In this document: in pieces, positions 36,623 to 49,213 of the stretch | Numbering within the stretch: the first letter of the stretch is position 1 | Layout of the letters: each line of letters opens with the position of its first letter | Assembly: GCA_036971615.1 (NCBI GenBank) | Contig: JAYKKR010000056.1 | Coordinates: 1 to 64,000 of the forward strand | Source of the DNA: Amyloporia xantha | Lineage: Eukaryota; Basidiomycota; Agaricomycetes; Polyporales; Adustoporiaceae | Length of the DNA stretch: 64,000 nucleotides | Direction: 5' to 3' | The notes under the pieces: generated by a model | The model's database searches: none | Told to the model about the DNA's origin: nothing | Seen by the model: only the letters and a program-made list of their open reading frames with translations | Program-made: the position numbers and the translations under genes

Positions 36623-37978
36623 CTGGGAGGAGAATGGGGGAGGGAACGAGGATCACGATGGCGGGGAGCCGCTATCTAGCGTGCGGTGTCAGTGCTCTGG
36701 ATCTGATTTCGGAAGAAGGATGCATGGCGCTATGTTGCGAACAGCGAACTGGTTCCATCACGGAGAGGAAGAGGGCCAGAGGTTCTGGTTAGGGTTCCCT
36801 CCAGTTCTTTCACCGCCCCCGATCCAGATCGTATTCCCGGGCGCGGCCATCGGCCTTTACCGACTATCTGTGATTTGATGGCACGTGATCGTACGGGCGC
36901 GCATTCCTGCCACTCCTTGCTAAGTTCATTACCTCGGTCACTCCCTCGCTCGCGCGTTGCTCTATCTCTGGGCAGTTGTACCTACTCGATTACCACAATC
37001 TGTACTTCATTTGGACAGTCACACGCTCGGTATCTGTGGCAATGCTTTGGAACCAAAACGCTAGCTCCGTGTCTTACGCCAGACCTACGTGGGCTCATTT
37101 AAGTTCCAGCTGCTGCCGATTCCCTGCATTTTATTGGAGCAGCTCGACAGCGCGTGGTATCAGATGATGTGCCAGTGCGTCGCTCAAACTTGGCCTAGTC
37201 GAGTCTATCCGGAGCCACATCTGCTCAAGCTCATCCGGACGTCCACATGCCTTCCTCTCCCGTGAAAGTGGCTCGGCCTGTCTCGATTCTGCCCGCTGTC
37301 ATTCCCTGGGACGAATTGTGGCAAACCGTGGGCGGTACCTGAGCACTTTTACCCCGGCGGTACATGGAAGATAAGTACGAATGGGGGCGATGGCAATTTC
37401 CGCTGTCCTCTGATGACGAAATCATCCGATCAGGAATTGATGATGGCTTCATGGCCTCGTGTCGTAAAACTTGTGTCGACGGATCCCACTCGCCGACGCC
37501 CTCGGACGCTTATACTGGCCGACCTGAAAAACTATCTTGCTCATGCAGTCCAATCAATGCCATCTTTTGTGTATCTTCCGATGAGGTTCACTATAGCATC
37601 ATGTCTTACCATGTCAGTCAGATCATCGCAAGTCTGCCCATGATCACTGTTGAGAAATCAAAGTTCCTCTTCTATTCTGATTGATATTGCACAATTTTCT
37701 GACCTGTCAACGTGAACTCCAGATCTTGGAGTGTGGTGCCCAGCAGTTAGAGTGGCCGTGGCTTTCCTACGCCGTGAACCGACATTCGCCAATCCTCATG
37801 GCATCCCTGGGAAGACATCTATCGGATACGGTGATCACGCGGACATGCGAGCGCTGGTGTCTCTACATTCATACCATGATCTGAGTTTACGCCCTGATTG
37901 CTGCTGTTGATAACCCGCGCCTGTCTGCAATCATCTTGCGGAACCAGCCCCAGCTCCTTCCTCTTTGCTCTGCCCAAC
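36623..37978. other. 1.35-kb intergenic stretch
   Basis: Holds the promoter of UstYa-like gene 2 and the upstream region of the first 7TM gene. No gene or repeat recognised. Confidence 0.4.
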
Positions 37979-39232
37979 ATGTCGACCAAAGTCTTCGAGC
38001 ATGCCTACTACATCGGCAACTACATGAGCGGCATCCTCTATGGTGAGCGGCATCTTGCCTTGCTGCGGGCGTGCAGCAGACGCGGCCGCATACTGACCGT
38101 CGTGGGCATACAGGCGTGGAGCTGGTCATGTACTTCCACACCCTGAGGGCGCTGTTCACCAAGACAGACCGCCGAAGGAGCGACCGATTCTTCATCGGTT
38201 ATACCACGCTTCTTCTGGTGCTGCTCACCCTCGATATCTCCACCGATGCAGTATGGGGAGAAAACATGTGGATAACGGATCGCGACAAGCCCGGAGGTCC
38301 CCCCATGTTTATCGCGACCTCGCTCAACGTGTGGTACCAAATTCTGGGGTCCACCGCGGCTGTCGCCCTCGTCTTCCTTAGTGACGCGCTGCTGGTGAGC
38401 CGTTTCGCTATGTCCAGGCTGTGTCCCCCAAACTCACGTTACTGCAGCTGTACCGCACGTTTGTTATTTGGAGCTCAAAGCGCTGGATCATCGTCGTGCC
38501 TGTCCTGATCTATCTCGGCGCGTTCTGTGAGTTTGCAACGTGAAATTCGCACCGCCGTCTCATTACTGATCGTGTGGGTGCCAGCCATGGCCGTCTGTGA
38601 GCTGGTCGAGGGGTTCGAGCCCGGAGGCTATTTCTTCGCACGGGAGGCTGTCAACTTCGGTATCCCGTACTACGCCATGACGATCAGCCTCAACATCATC
38701 CTTACTGCGCTGATCTGCGGACGCCTGTTCTACCTGTCCAAGTGGGTGCGCAGCGCAATGGGCGAGGAGAACGCGAAGCTGTACACCGGCATCATGGCGA
38801 TCCTCGTCGAGAGCGCTGCCCCGTACAGTCTTATTGGCCTTATGTTCCTCATCCCGTACGGATACGGAAGCGACACCTCGAACGCATTCGGCCAAGTCTG
38901 GGCTAAAGTCACAGTGCGTTTTGTGTCATCTCCTCCCTACTGCGCGCCCAACTCACATTCTCCACCCGCAGTGTCTCGCCCCGCAGCTGATCGTCTACCG
39001 CGTCGTGACCCGGTCTGCATGGGACCGGAACACGATCCACGGCGCCACGCGGACGATGGAATTCGCGCTGCCGAAGCAGGCCACCACGACGATGTCGCAG
39101 AGCGGCGTCACCGGGGGCTCGAGCAACCCGTACTCGAGCGGGACCCTGCTCGCGATGTCGTCCGGGACGAAGGGGTCGGGCAAGTGGAGCAGCGACCACA
39201 GTCTGAAGAACATGGCCGGGACGGACGTGTAA
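37979..39232 (+). CDS. Seven-transmembrane protein, tandem copy 1
   Basis: Five exons code for about 340 residues. The start MSTKVFEHAYYIGNYMSG leads into GVELVMYFHTLRALF, YTTLLLVLLTLDISTDAVW, LGSTAAVALVFLSDALL, YRTFVIWSSKRWIIVVP, MAVCELVEGFEPGGYFF, YYAMTISLNIILTALICG and APYSLIGLMFLIPYGYG. That is about seven membrane segments and a Ser/Gly-rich C-terminal tail ending AGTDV. It belongs to the large Agaricomycete group of GPCR-like membrane proteins without assigned ligands. The frame is intact at the GGPPMFIATS segment, where the downstream copy is broken. A duplicate lies 2.7 kb downstream in the same orientation. Confidence 0.85.
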
Positions 39233-40719
39233 GAGGGTGGCTCGTGCTGTGTGCTGTGTGCTGTGCTGTGTCGCCTCGACGATGGTCCGGGCCATCCGGG
39301 CCTGGTATGCGTCGCCGTGTCGCGCATGCTGTATCCTTACTAGATTTGCTGTACTCTTTCGATTTATCGAGAGGAGTTCAGTGTTTGAGGCCGTCCCTCG
39401 GGACTGGGGCCTTAGTGACTTATCGGGTATCTAAACATTTTCTGTATGATTTTTCTCCGTGTACATAATTCTAATGCTGTCACCTTGCAACTGCAGCTCC
39501 TCCGCCGCCGAGTCGCTCGTTTAATTATTGCTCACTGTCGTTACAGAAAAAGGCCTGTGCCAAATGGTCAAATATGACTATCGTGTTGTCCCCCCTTGTT
39601 TGCGAGACGAAACTTGAAAGTCCTGCTGCGGGTGGGTTGGGCTGTCGGAGAAACAACTGAGCGTCACATTTGCGAGACGTGCTGAGTAGACAAGCGCAAC
39701 AGTGTTTGACTTGAGCAACTAAAGAAAGTAGTTCTACACCGGTGAAGGTGAAGCTCGAGTACGACAACGGGCAGCTGCTCTTACGGTAGCGTTGTATATA
39801 TATGCTGGACAGTGGAAGAGTAAACACGAGCTCAAGTATGGGTGCCACAGATCCCTCGAGTAGGACAGGTTCTCGGACACGCCAGGAGACGGTGCACAGC
39901 CCGAGCGTTGGCCGAGGCTGTAGGCCTGCATGTACGTCACCAGCAGTGATTCACCCGGGCCCACTGCATCCATTTCCTGCAACCTATCGCAAAACAAATT
40001 AGATCTGTATGTTCGCAGGATGGTCACTATGGATATCGTGTCTCAACTAAGCGATGTCTACACGTATCGCGGAGATTTGGCCTCTTGTGCTTATGGAGCC
40101 GGTCCAACTCAGACAGTCTTGCTTCTGACCTCGCGTTTGAACTTCTCACAGATTCTTACAGCTCTTTTTACATGGAGGGTTAGCAAATAGCTAAAGGGTA
40201 TTAGACATCAAAGTAATGAAAATTTGGACAAGTTGTTTCAGTGAGACAGGCAGGTGTCCGAGGTGATGTCCAATATTAGTACTCTTCACCCAGTGAGACG
40301 CTTTGTCGAAACTTTCGCTGTTCGATGGCCTGTGTGAGAAGTGACAGATCATCGATCAGGTACCGCGTGACAAAGTATAGAGAGAGGTCACTCAGAGGTG
40401 CCTGTGACGCGTGACAGAACACAGGTCATCTGTGTACTGGATCTGGTGCACGTGATGCAATTTAGATCCGTCGCATACTTTCGTATCATAGTATGTTACA
40501 AAAGATCGCATTGCATGGACGCTGGGATAAAGCTCCTCTTCCGCCGGCCGACTGGGTGTGTAGGAGATTGACTAAGGTCATAACAGTCAAAGGACACATT
40601 TCACATTCATGTCATGATCTGACAATATGGTGCCCTGATTAATGATGCTGGTGATAACCTACGCCTGTTAAGTTCAATCATCTCACGGAACAAGCCCCAG
40701 CTCCTTCGCCCCGCCCACC
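39233..40719. other. Spacer between the two 7TM copies
   Basis: The first 550 bp are part of the duplicated block: matching stretches recur after copy 2, for example AACTAAAGAAAGTAG near 39716 and AATTAAAGAAAGTGG near 42400. The rest shows no gene. Confidence 0.45.
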
Positions 40720-41941
40720 ATGTCGACCAAAGTCTTCGAGCATGCCTACTACATTGGCAACTACATGAGCGGCATCCTCTACGGTACGAGTAATTTTAAC
40801 ATGTTCTGGCCGTGTACTAACCGTCGTGGATATGCAGGCGTGGAGCTGGTCATGTACTTCCATACCCTGAGGGCGTTGTTCCGCAAGCCAGAACTCCGAA
40901 GGAGCGACCGATTCTTCATCGGCTACACCACGCTCCTCCTGGTGCTGCTCACCCTCGATGTCTCTACCGACGCGGTATGGGGAGAAAACATGTGGATAAC
41001 GGATCGCGACAAGCCCGGAGGTCCCCATGTTCATCGCGACCTCGCTCAGCGTATGGTACCAAATATTGGGCTCGACGGCGGCCGTGGCACTTGTCTTCCT
41101 TAGCGACGCGTTGCTGGTAGGTCATGTCTACAGCCTGCGCTTTGTTACCTCAGCTCACTCTATCACAGCTGTATCGCACTTTCGTCATCTGGAGAACCAA
41201 GCCCTGGATTATGATCGTACCTATTTTGATCTACCTAGGCGCGTTCTGTGAGTCAGCCATGTGAAATTCATACCAGCGCCCCGTTGCTCACGGTATTCGC
41301 ACCAGCCATGGCTGTCTGCGAATTGGTCGAGGGGTTCGAGCCCGGAGGCTACTTCTTCGCACGGGAGGCTGTCAACTTCGGTATCCCGTACTACGCGATG
41401 ACCATCAGCCTCAACATCTTCCTCACCGCGCTGATTTGTGCACGCCTGTTGCACCTGTCCAAAGGGATCCGCACTGCGATGGGCGAAGAACACGCCAAGA
41501 TGTACACGAGCGCCATGGCGATCTCTGTGGAAAGCGCGGCGCCTTATAGTCTGATTGGCCTGATGTTCCTGATTCCGTACGGATACGGAAGCGACACCTC
41601 GAACGCATTTGGCCAGGTCTGGGCAAAGGTCACGGTGCGTTTCGGCTCGTCTCATCATTTTCCTCCTTAGCGTCCAATCTAACTGATCATTCTACCCGCA
41701 GTGTCTCACCCCGCAGCTGATTATCCTACGTATCGTGACCCAGACTGCATGGGGCTGGGACACGATCCATAGCGCTACGCAGATGATGGAGTCTGCCCAT
41801 GGCACTCCGACGCTGTCGAAGGGCGGTATCACTCAAGGCTCGAGCGGGACGTACGCGGGCGGGACCATGCTCGCGACGAAGGAGTCGGGCAAGTGGAGCA
41901 GCGACCACAGTGAGAAGAACGTGGCTCAGGTGGATGTGTAG
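40720..41941 (+). pseudogene. Seven-transmembrane protein, tandem copy 2, frameshifted
   Basis: Same exon plan as copy 1, with most of the protein nearly identical (MSTKVFEHAYYIGNYMSG, EGFEPGGYFFAREAVNFG, PYGYGSDTSNAFGQVWAKV). At 41023-41026 the run after GGAGGT has four C, against six C at 38299-38304 in copy 1. The 2-nt loss shifts frame after DRDKPGGP, and the shifted frame stops at about 41103. Downstream exons are otherwise clean and end in QVDV. The damage sits in a homopolymer, so a sequencing error is possible; if real, the protein is cut within its third membrane region. The tail is also shorter than in copy 1. Confidence 0.75.
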
Positions 41942-42745
41942 AGCGCGTGTGTTGCCTCGGCGATGGTACGGGCTGTGCTAGCTCGGTATCCCGCGCCGTG
42001 TCAGGCACGTTGTATTTCTTGCTAGATGTGCTGTGTCGTACTTGTTTGTATGGATTGAAAGCGGTTTAGGTTTTGGGTGTTCTTCACGAATGCGCCTAGG
42101 TGATTTATCGGATAGCTTAACTTCTTTGTAGTTTGCTTGTGTGTAAAATTTTAATACTGTTGTTTGTGGCTGCACCTCATCTGAGCTGATCGTTTGATAT
42201 GGTTTACCGTCACTTAGACAAAACGGCATTTCCAGATACTCATCGAAGCTGCCAGTGGTGGAATAAGTTCATCATGTTCCGTTTGTTTAGTCTCTCTGAC
42301 CCGGACAGTATGAGAAAACTGTGTTGTACGACGTGTGTGCGCCGTTCATGAAGAGGTGAACATTCCAGACGAAGTAGGACTGCACGTTTGATTTAGATAA
42401 TTAAAGAAAGTGGCTACGCATTACTAAAGTTCGACTACGACAAATGATTACTACACCACACTACTTACAAAAGCACAGACGCATTACGATTACGACAGCA
42501 AAACGACAGGAAAGGACAGTGGGTTATGTGAAAATGACCCACCGCCAAGAAGCACGGAACGACCACAGCCACACCCCGAGAATGGAGCGGAGAGCAGTGA
42601 AAGCAGAATTACAGCACGACACGATAGCAAATACAAAACAGCGATGAAACGAGAAGCGAAACGAAAAACTCATAAAGGACGTGAGCGGAACAGTGGGCTT
42701 GTGACTGCCTCGACGCTACATTCTGCAGGGCTCCTTAGCTTTAGC
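41942..42745. other. 3' flanks of the 7TM copy 2 and Zn2Cys6 genes
   Basis: No gene. The stretch 42430-42690 is strongly purine- and A/C-biased on the plus strand and short of T, as an exported 3' untranslated region or a low-complexity block might be. Confidence 0.4.
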
Positions 42746-43872
42746 CTAGGCCTGTGAGCCCGACGCGACACTGACATTAACCATTTTGTCACCCGTGACC
42801 GTCTCGTGGAAGCGGATGGCCCCACGAGGCGCCGACGGCGGGTACTCGCACGTCTGCCTGCGACGTGCGCACTGTCTGCAGGGAGCGAGCGAGTGAGCAT
42901 GGGCAAAATGGCAACACGGCCGCCAAAACGCTCACCGGCTCCCACCACTCTCAAGGGAGGCATGGCGGGTCTATGGCAGGATGGGAGAGGAGAGAGAGAG
43001 AAGACTTACGGGCAGGTGCGGTCGGCGCTGCCCTCGGGCGGGCCGCCGCATGCAATCTTGCGCCTGCGGCAGAAGAGGCACGCGACGGACGTGCTGCGCT
43101 TGAAGGGTTTTTTGTAACGGGGGAGCACGGGGAGGATGGCTTGCGTGCCGATGGGCTCGGCGGTCGTTTTGTGATATACTGTGTACTCGCGCGTGCCGGG
43201 CAAGGGTTCCGGGCGAGCCTCGGCGCAGGCCTGAGTGCGAGTGCTGGTTTTCGGGCGAGCCGGCGAGATGGCGGTGCTGGGCGCGGGCGGGGAAAGTGGG
43301 CGCACGCATGACGGGGGTGGCGGATCTGCGAGGTTTTGGGTGTCTGGCACGTCTGAAAATGTGGCTGATAGGGCTGAGGAGGTGTAAGTAAGGCAGACAA
43401 CGGAATGCTGAGTGGAAGCGGTTGCACCTGCACAATCAACAGGCTGTGATTCGTGTTGTTGCAGCCAGATTAAGGAGTCAATGTCAAAGTCATCCGACTT
43501 CGAGTCCCAGTCAACATATAGCGGTCCCCAGTGCTCAGGCACCTGGTATATCGACGCAAGGTCGATATCATCCGATTTTGAATCCCAGTCAGTGTTCGGC
43601 TCATAAAGACACGAGTCCAACGGTGTCCCATCAAACATGCAAGGGAGATCATTTATATAATCATAGCTCAAAAAGGAGCCAGAAATTTCCGGAATCAAAC
43701 CCTAGGGATTAGAGTCAGTCAGAATTAGAGGCTCAGTATGTGATCTTCAAGGAAAACGCACATTTGGTGAGGAATACACAGTGACTGGGAGATCTTGCGG
43801 GGTGGGATACCACCAGGTGTCCTCGCAGCATTCATTCACTGCCTCCAGCTCATCTCGGGGCCAGAACTCCAT
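42746..43872 (-). CDS. Transcription factor with C-terminal Zn(II)2Cys6 cluster
   Basis: Three exons (43872-43762, 43701-43010, 42875-42746) give 310 residues. The N-terminal half is acidic and carries a duplicated motif (DWDSKSDDIDLAS and DWDSKSDDFDIDS), likely an activation region. A Pro/Ser-rich linker follows. The binuclear zinc cluster is split by the last intron: ACLFCRRRKIACGG, then TCPQCARRRQTCEYPP. This gives C-x2-C-x6-C twice, the six zinc ligands of the fungal Gal4-type DNA-binding domain. It sits near the C-terminus, an arrangement common in basidiomycete regulators and unlike the N-terminal cluster of Gal4. A 20-residue tail ends VASGSQA. The targets are unknown; the nearby 7TM pair is not evidently linked. 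Confidence 0.88.
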
Positions 43873-44348
43873 CCGTAATGGTGAGAAGGATGAGGCCACC
43901 TGGGGGAGGGTGCCACCGAATTGGCTGTGTCATGGTGATGAAGCATATATCTGGAAACGAGGGGCCGACGGTCGCTGCTGAGAAGACCGTCGGGATCAAC
44001 GATCCTTTGTCGAGTCAGGGCTGGGGAGGAGGACTAAAGATATATATGGACCTACATCGAAACACGCCGCGCCGCGACAGCCAATAGCATCCCGCCCTCG
44101 ATAAAAACGAGTCACACTTGGCGCGTCCGAAACGCCTGCGGCATCATCTCTCCCGTGCCCTATTGTTTTTTCTATTCTCCAATGTTCCCCGTCCTTAGGG
44201 TGTCCTCAGAATCGTCCGAATTCCTCGCAACCCTGATATTCGACGCGGTCACGTGAGACACACGCGCCGAGGAACTGGTTGATGGCGCCCCCACGCGGCC
44301 TGCTTTACGACACAACCCTCCACCATCGCCCGCTTCTACTCTCTCCTC
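43873..44348. other. Divergent promoter region, Zn2Cys6 and securin genes
   Basis: The 476-bp gap between divergent starts contains TATATATGG near 44040 and a GC-rich stretch closer to 44230. No coding sequence seen. Confidence 0.4.
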
Positions 44349-46040
44349 ATGCTCTCCTCACGCCCACTCGCGCTCAATGCCGATGGACCCATCCATACCA
44401 AGACGCCAGGACGTGCCCTCAAAGGCCGCAATGCACTACAAGAAAACATCTACCGCGGTCCGATGACCATCCACGCGAAGAGCAAGGGGGCGCTTACTCC
44501 CCACCGCCCGCTCACCTCCCGTGCGTACCCGTCTCTTCCTCCATCACACACACTGACGTACCGCACCCGCAGGAGCCCAGAAGACCCTCAGAGACGGCGC
44601 GAAGCCCGCCATCACCGTCACCGTCTCGCGCCCCCTCGGGGACAAGACCCCTGCCCCGAACCGCATCGCCGCCGCCTCCCCATTCCAGACGCCCTCCCCT
44701 CTCGCTGGCAAGCTCGCACAACTCTCCCTCCACCCCGCGCAGCCCACGCTTGCGGCGAGCCCCGGCGCGCTGCTGCGCCCCTCGTCCGCGAGGAAGAGCC
44801 TGCGCATCCCGCGCACGAGCGGCTCGGGCAAGTTCGAGTTCAAGACGCCGATCACGCGGGGAAACCACTGGGACGTGAGTGATGGGGACGTGGACATGGA
44901 TGGAGATGGTGAGGCGGAGGTGGGTACGGAAGAGAAGGGGACGGAGCAGGAGGAGGACTACGATGAGATTGAGTATATGCCGCCGACGGCGATCAGTGAG
45001 TGCTCTCTCGCCCTCTCGGTGCGTGCATTGACCGTTGTTTGTCGTACGTGCAGTCCCTCCGTACGAGCCACCGTTCGAAATGCCGGACTACACAGTCGTC
45101 GGACAGAACATCCTCGAGCTCGCGTTCTCGGCCAAGTTCGACGACTCGGCGGACCTGTACTACGCCGCGGACATTGAGATCGAGATTGACCCACAAGAAG
45201 TCTGGCAGGCGAGCGGGTTCGCGTCGTCGCCGTCGAAGTGGGAGAAGCTTCGTTTACCAGAATTGGGTGAGTGTCCCTACGACGCGCTCGTCGAGCATTA
45301 CGCTGACAGCTAGCTGCATAGAGGATGACAGCCCGTTGTCTCGCATAAAGACAGCCGCGCCCACGTCGAGCAGGGCGCCCAGTGCACCACGACCACCTGC
45401 TGCTACTGCTAGGCCCACCACTCGTTCCACCACCGCCACCCGCCCCGTCCCAGCCCGCTCGACAGCCGCGGTCGCGTCTTCCTCTCGGCCACCTACGCGG
45501 GCCACACCCGCCACAGGCATCCCCTCAAGGCCTGCATCTTCGAGCTCACGCACTCTTAGAGGCAATTCTGCCTCCCGACCTCCCTTGTCGCGGCCCGGTA
45601 CCTCTGCTGCCGCCGCTGCTTCTACTACTACTGCCACCACCGCCGCCACGAATGCACCGCGACCAGCCACCGCCACCGCCACCGCCACCCGCCCTACGAC
45701 CAGCGCCAGCACGCGAATGACGACGCGGAGCGGGGTGCAGAAGTCTGTGCCGCTAACGAGTCAAACGGCGGCGGCGGTGGGAAACACGACCGCGACGAGG
45801 CGGGCTCCGGCTGCCCCAGCTGCGAGCGCCGTGCGAAGGGCCGTGCCTTCGTCCACAAGCGGTGGTACCGCAGGTGCGATGGCCCCTAGGACACGGGCCG
45901 CGCCTGCTCTCAGCAGGGCGGCGTCGACTGCAAAAGCTGCTGCGAGCAGGACGGCCAAGGAGGATGACGTGCTGCTCGTTTTAGCGGATGGGGCGGGGAC
46001 GGTGGGTGGTTTGGGGGAGGACTTCGTGTTCGACGTGTAG
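44349..46040 (+). CDS. Securin-like inhibitor of separase
   Basis: Four exons (44349-44520, 44573-44995, 45054-45266, 45322-46040) give 508 residues. Securin blocks separase until the anaphase-promoting complex has it destroyed, holding sister chromatids together. Near the N-terminus, TPGRALKGRNALQEN offers overlapping R-x-x-L destruction boxes. Basic, Pro/Ser-rich sequence follows with SARKSLRIPRTSGSG. An acidic block ends EIEYMPP, the segment typical of the fungal Cut2/securin family, then PYEPPFEMPDYTVVGQ and a conserved-looking DLYYAADIEIE region. The last 230 residues are almost pure Ala/Thr/Arg/Pro/Ser. The identification rests on IEYMPP, the box and the overall plan. No KEN box was seen. 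Confidence 0.65.
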
Positions 46041-47942
46041 TCAGTCTGCGGTACATGTCCTTGCGTGCCGTTTGCTGGTTCTCTGTTCGATATTATTCTT
46101 GATGTGTGGCTGTGTCATGTTGGTTTTGTTCTCCGTTTCTTTATCAGCTCTCAGACTGCTGCATTTGCTGTGCGCGTGGCACGAAAGCCGATAGGCGATA
46201 GCTGCATCTGCAGCACAAATTTACAATACAGGATCTGCACCGCACAAAATCACGGTTGAGCTACTGGACATATATCCTCTTGGTCTATAGTTCCACACGT
46301 CCCCCTACATCCTGCATGCAATCTTCAGCATCACCAGGCAGTACGATAGAGTCTTGAAGGGACGTCTCAAGCATGTACAGGCCAGCATAGTCATTAGCAG
46401 ATAGCAAGTGCGCTGGTCACGAGTATCAGCCTGAGCCTGCAGTACTGATGTCGAGGTTGCCAGAGTCGGAACAAGAACTTTCTTCCCGGGGAACGGCATT
46501 TAAATCTTGACCTTGTGCATTGGCGGCAGCAAAACCTGCATTGCCACTTCGACGCAGCGCGTGAGGCTGCCTGTTTGTCGTTCGGCCTGGGAGGCGTAGA
46601 GAGAAACAGCGAGGCTGATGATCTCAGAGTTCAGCACGTCCTAGCGAGGAATGGAGAGCGGAGGAAAAGGCGAACACGAATCACGATCGACGCGGACGCG
46701 TTGGGGTCACGTAGAACTGGGCAACTGATTTAGCTGAATGTAGAATGAGAGCCGAGGAATCCCGAGGGAGCACCCGGAAAGGGCCCATGAGGGACGTCAG
46801 TCGATTGACTGCAATGAGGCCAGAATGAGTAGGATACGACAACAGGCAGCTTACGTGGGCCCTAGCCGAAATGTCCATGTTCTCGGTCCAACCTGCAGCT
46901 GCCGCTGCCTATTGATTCTGTTCACTGAACATCACCATCAAGAGGCTAGCATCAACCGCTGTGTGTCGACGGCCTTGAAAGCTTCCCATATATCACGACG
47001 ACATTCACGTGGAAACACATGCAGGGATCCCTGGACTTGAGTTTCACAGAATGCGTGCCTCTTGGCCCAAGGCAGTCGGCAGGAGCACCATCCGAGCAGC
47101 ATTCTCTGAAAGCTGCTTCTCCACAAACCGTGAAGTCCAGCAGCTTAGCACAGAATGACAGCAGTGACGAATGCCCCTACTCCCCCACCCCTGGTCCGGA
47201 CACCGGGCAACACACAATTGTATCACTGGCATGAAGTGAAGTGCACACGAGAAGTTAGCTACTTCAAGCAGAACGTAGCACATCTGAGCCTAGGACTGAC
47301 TATATGCGTCGATTGCCTTTCTTCCTCTCACCTGTATGTAGTCGCCGTGCAAGGCGAGCCTAGCCACACCGTGGGTGGGTAACAGCATCGACCTAGCGCC
47401 GCCGCCAGAGCCATCGGTGCGGTACTCGCTCTGCAAGTCCCATTGCCCAAAGCATGAAGCATAACACCTAGGGGTTTCTTCGGCGTACATAGCTGGCAGC
47501 GTGACCTAGTAGGCGCTGCGTCGTGCGATGGGCATGGAGCGATCGTCGATCGGGTGCTGCGCCGGGGAGAAGAATGCATATACAGCACTAGAACCGCACC
47601 AGCGTGCGTGCGCAGCCCAGTTCCAACGGTGGGCGAGCGGAGACTGGTCACTGTCGGGGTCGGCCACGGTCGGGATGGAGAGACGTCCGGGCTGGTCAGC
47701 GAAACGCGTACGGACGCACACAGCCTGGCTGGAAAGGGTTAGCGTTTCGTGCGGAAACGGGGGACAAGAGAAGAGTGGAGCGGGCGAGAGAGAAGCGATC
47801 AGCCAGGCTGAGCCAGCCAACGTTCCTTGGCACGGCGCAACGGCGCAACCGCAGTCGCCTCTCTCCACCGCACACTCGCAGGCCCCAACCGTCTCTGCTA
47901 GCATATCATACCAGACCTCTCACCGCCACCACCAGTACCACC
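46041..47942. other. 1.9-kb intergenic stretch
   Basis: The 3' side of the securin-like gene and the promoter of the methyltransferase-like gene. The frame at 47528-48232 runs into the next gene in a different phase and is a shadow. Nothing else is supported. Confidence 0.4.
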
Positions 47943-49213
47943 ATGGCTCCAAAACACTCCTTCGCCCGCCACCCGCGCTACACCGCCACTCTCGTCCTCA
48001 TCCTCCTCGCCGTCGCCCTCGTCTTCTCCCAAGGCCTCTCCCACAGCGAGAGCTCGAGCTCGAGCTACTTCCGCAAAACCAAACCGCTGCGCTGGACGAT
48101 CATCGAGGAGGACGAGCGGTACGAGCAGGTGCTGCGGGACAGGGAGGCCATGGTCCGCAAATGGGGTCCCTCGCCCGCTTTGGTCGAGGCGTGCGTCTTT
48201 CCTTTTCCGTCTCTGTCCCCACCATTGGCTGAGTCTCTGCCCCGCCAGGTTCCCCCCGCGCGATGACTTTTACACCCTCTGTACGTCCCCCGTGCTGTCC
48301 CTGCACTGTTAACTAACCCCACGCAGGGGACTTTTTCATCCCCGCCTTCCAGTGCCCCCACCGCGTCGAGCGCGTCGGCGTCCTCGGCGACGGCGGCAAG
48401 TGGGTCTGCGGCCTCGACCGCGTCGCCCGCCAGCCCGAGTGCGTCATCTACTCCTTCGGCGTGAACAACGAGTCCTCCTTCGAGGCCGAGCTCCTCCGCC
48501 GCGCACCCGGCTGCCAGGTCTGGGGCTACGACTTCAGCGTCCCCGCCTTCGGCCCCGAGATCACCGCCGACCCCGCCCTCAATCCCCGCGCCCACTTCTT
48601 CCCCTACGCCCTCGGCGAGGCCGACAGCTACGGCCCCGGCGCCAACCCGCCCGTGTACTCCCTCGCCACCCTCATGGCGCTCAACGGCCACCGCTTCATC
48701 GACGTCCTCAAGGTGCGCACATGCTCTGCACGCCGCATCGGACATCCGGGTGCTGACCCTGCCCCCCCACCCCCCACAGATCGACATCGAGGGCGCCGAG
48801 TTCGCCGCGCTCTCCGCATTTATCGACGCCTTCACCGTCCCGCACGACGCGCAGGCCCACACGCCCGCGCGCCCGCCGCCGCCGCTCCCCATCGGGCAGA
48901 TGCAGATCGAGATCCACGCGCGCGCGGGCACGGGCTACGAGTCCTTCGCCGCGTTCAAGGGCTGGTGGGAGGCGCTCGAGCGCGCGGGCCTCCGCCCGTT
49001 CTTCGCCGAGCCGAACCTCGTCTACGTCAACCTCATCCGCGGCGCGCGGCCGGACCTGGCGGAGGTGCGTTGCGTCGTCCGCTTTTGCGTGCGGAGGTGG
49101 TTACTGACACTGACACGGGGCGGGTTTTTTTGTTTCGCGGATGGCGATTCGTGCAGTACTCGTTCATGAACATCCGCGGACGGCATGCGCTCGTGTCGGA
49201 CAACTACATCTAG
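47943..49213 (+). CDS. Membrane-anchored methyltransferase-like protein (METTL24/FkbM type)
   Basis: Five exons give about 330 residues. The start MAPKHSFARHPRY has a Kozak-like CCACC in front. One membrane helix follows (TATLVLILLAVALVFSQ), so it is probably a type II Golgi or ER protein. The luminal part has WDFFIPAFQCPHRVERVG, LGDGGKWVCGLDRV, YSFGVNNESSFEAEL, VWGYDFSVPAFG and, after an intron, IDIEGAEFAALSAF. The GDGGKWVC and DIEGAE motifs are the landmarks of METTL24-like and FkbM-like methyltransferase domains. The end is YSFMNIRGRHALVSDNYI. The substrate is unknown. The gene is strikingly C-rich at third codon positions compared with its flanks. Confidence 0.8.

Noticed and set aside
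37979..41941. 7TM pair as STE3 pheromone receptors of a mating-type locus
   Set aside because: The sequence lacks STE3 landmarks and belongs to a different unassigned membrane family. No pheromone genes lie next to it.
42430..42690. A/C/G-biased block as a structured RNA or repeat array
   Set aside because: No periodicity or fold was evident. It lies in the 3' region of the Zn2Cys6 gene and may simply be untranslated sequence.
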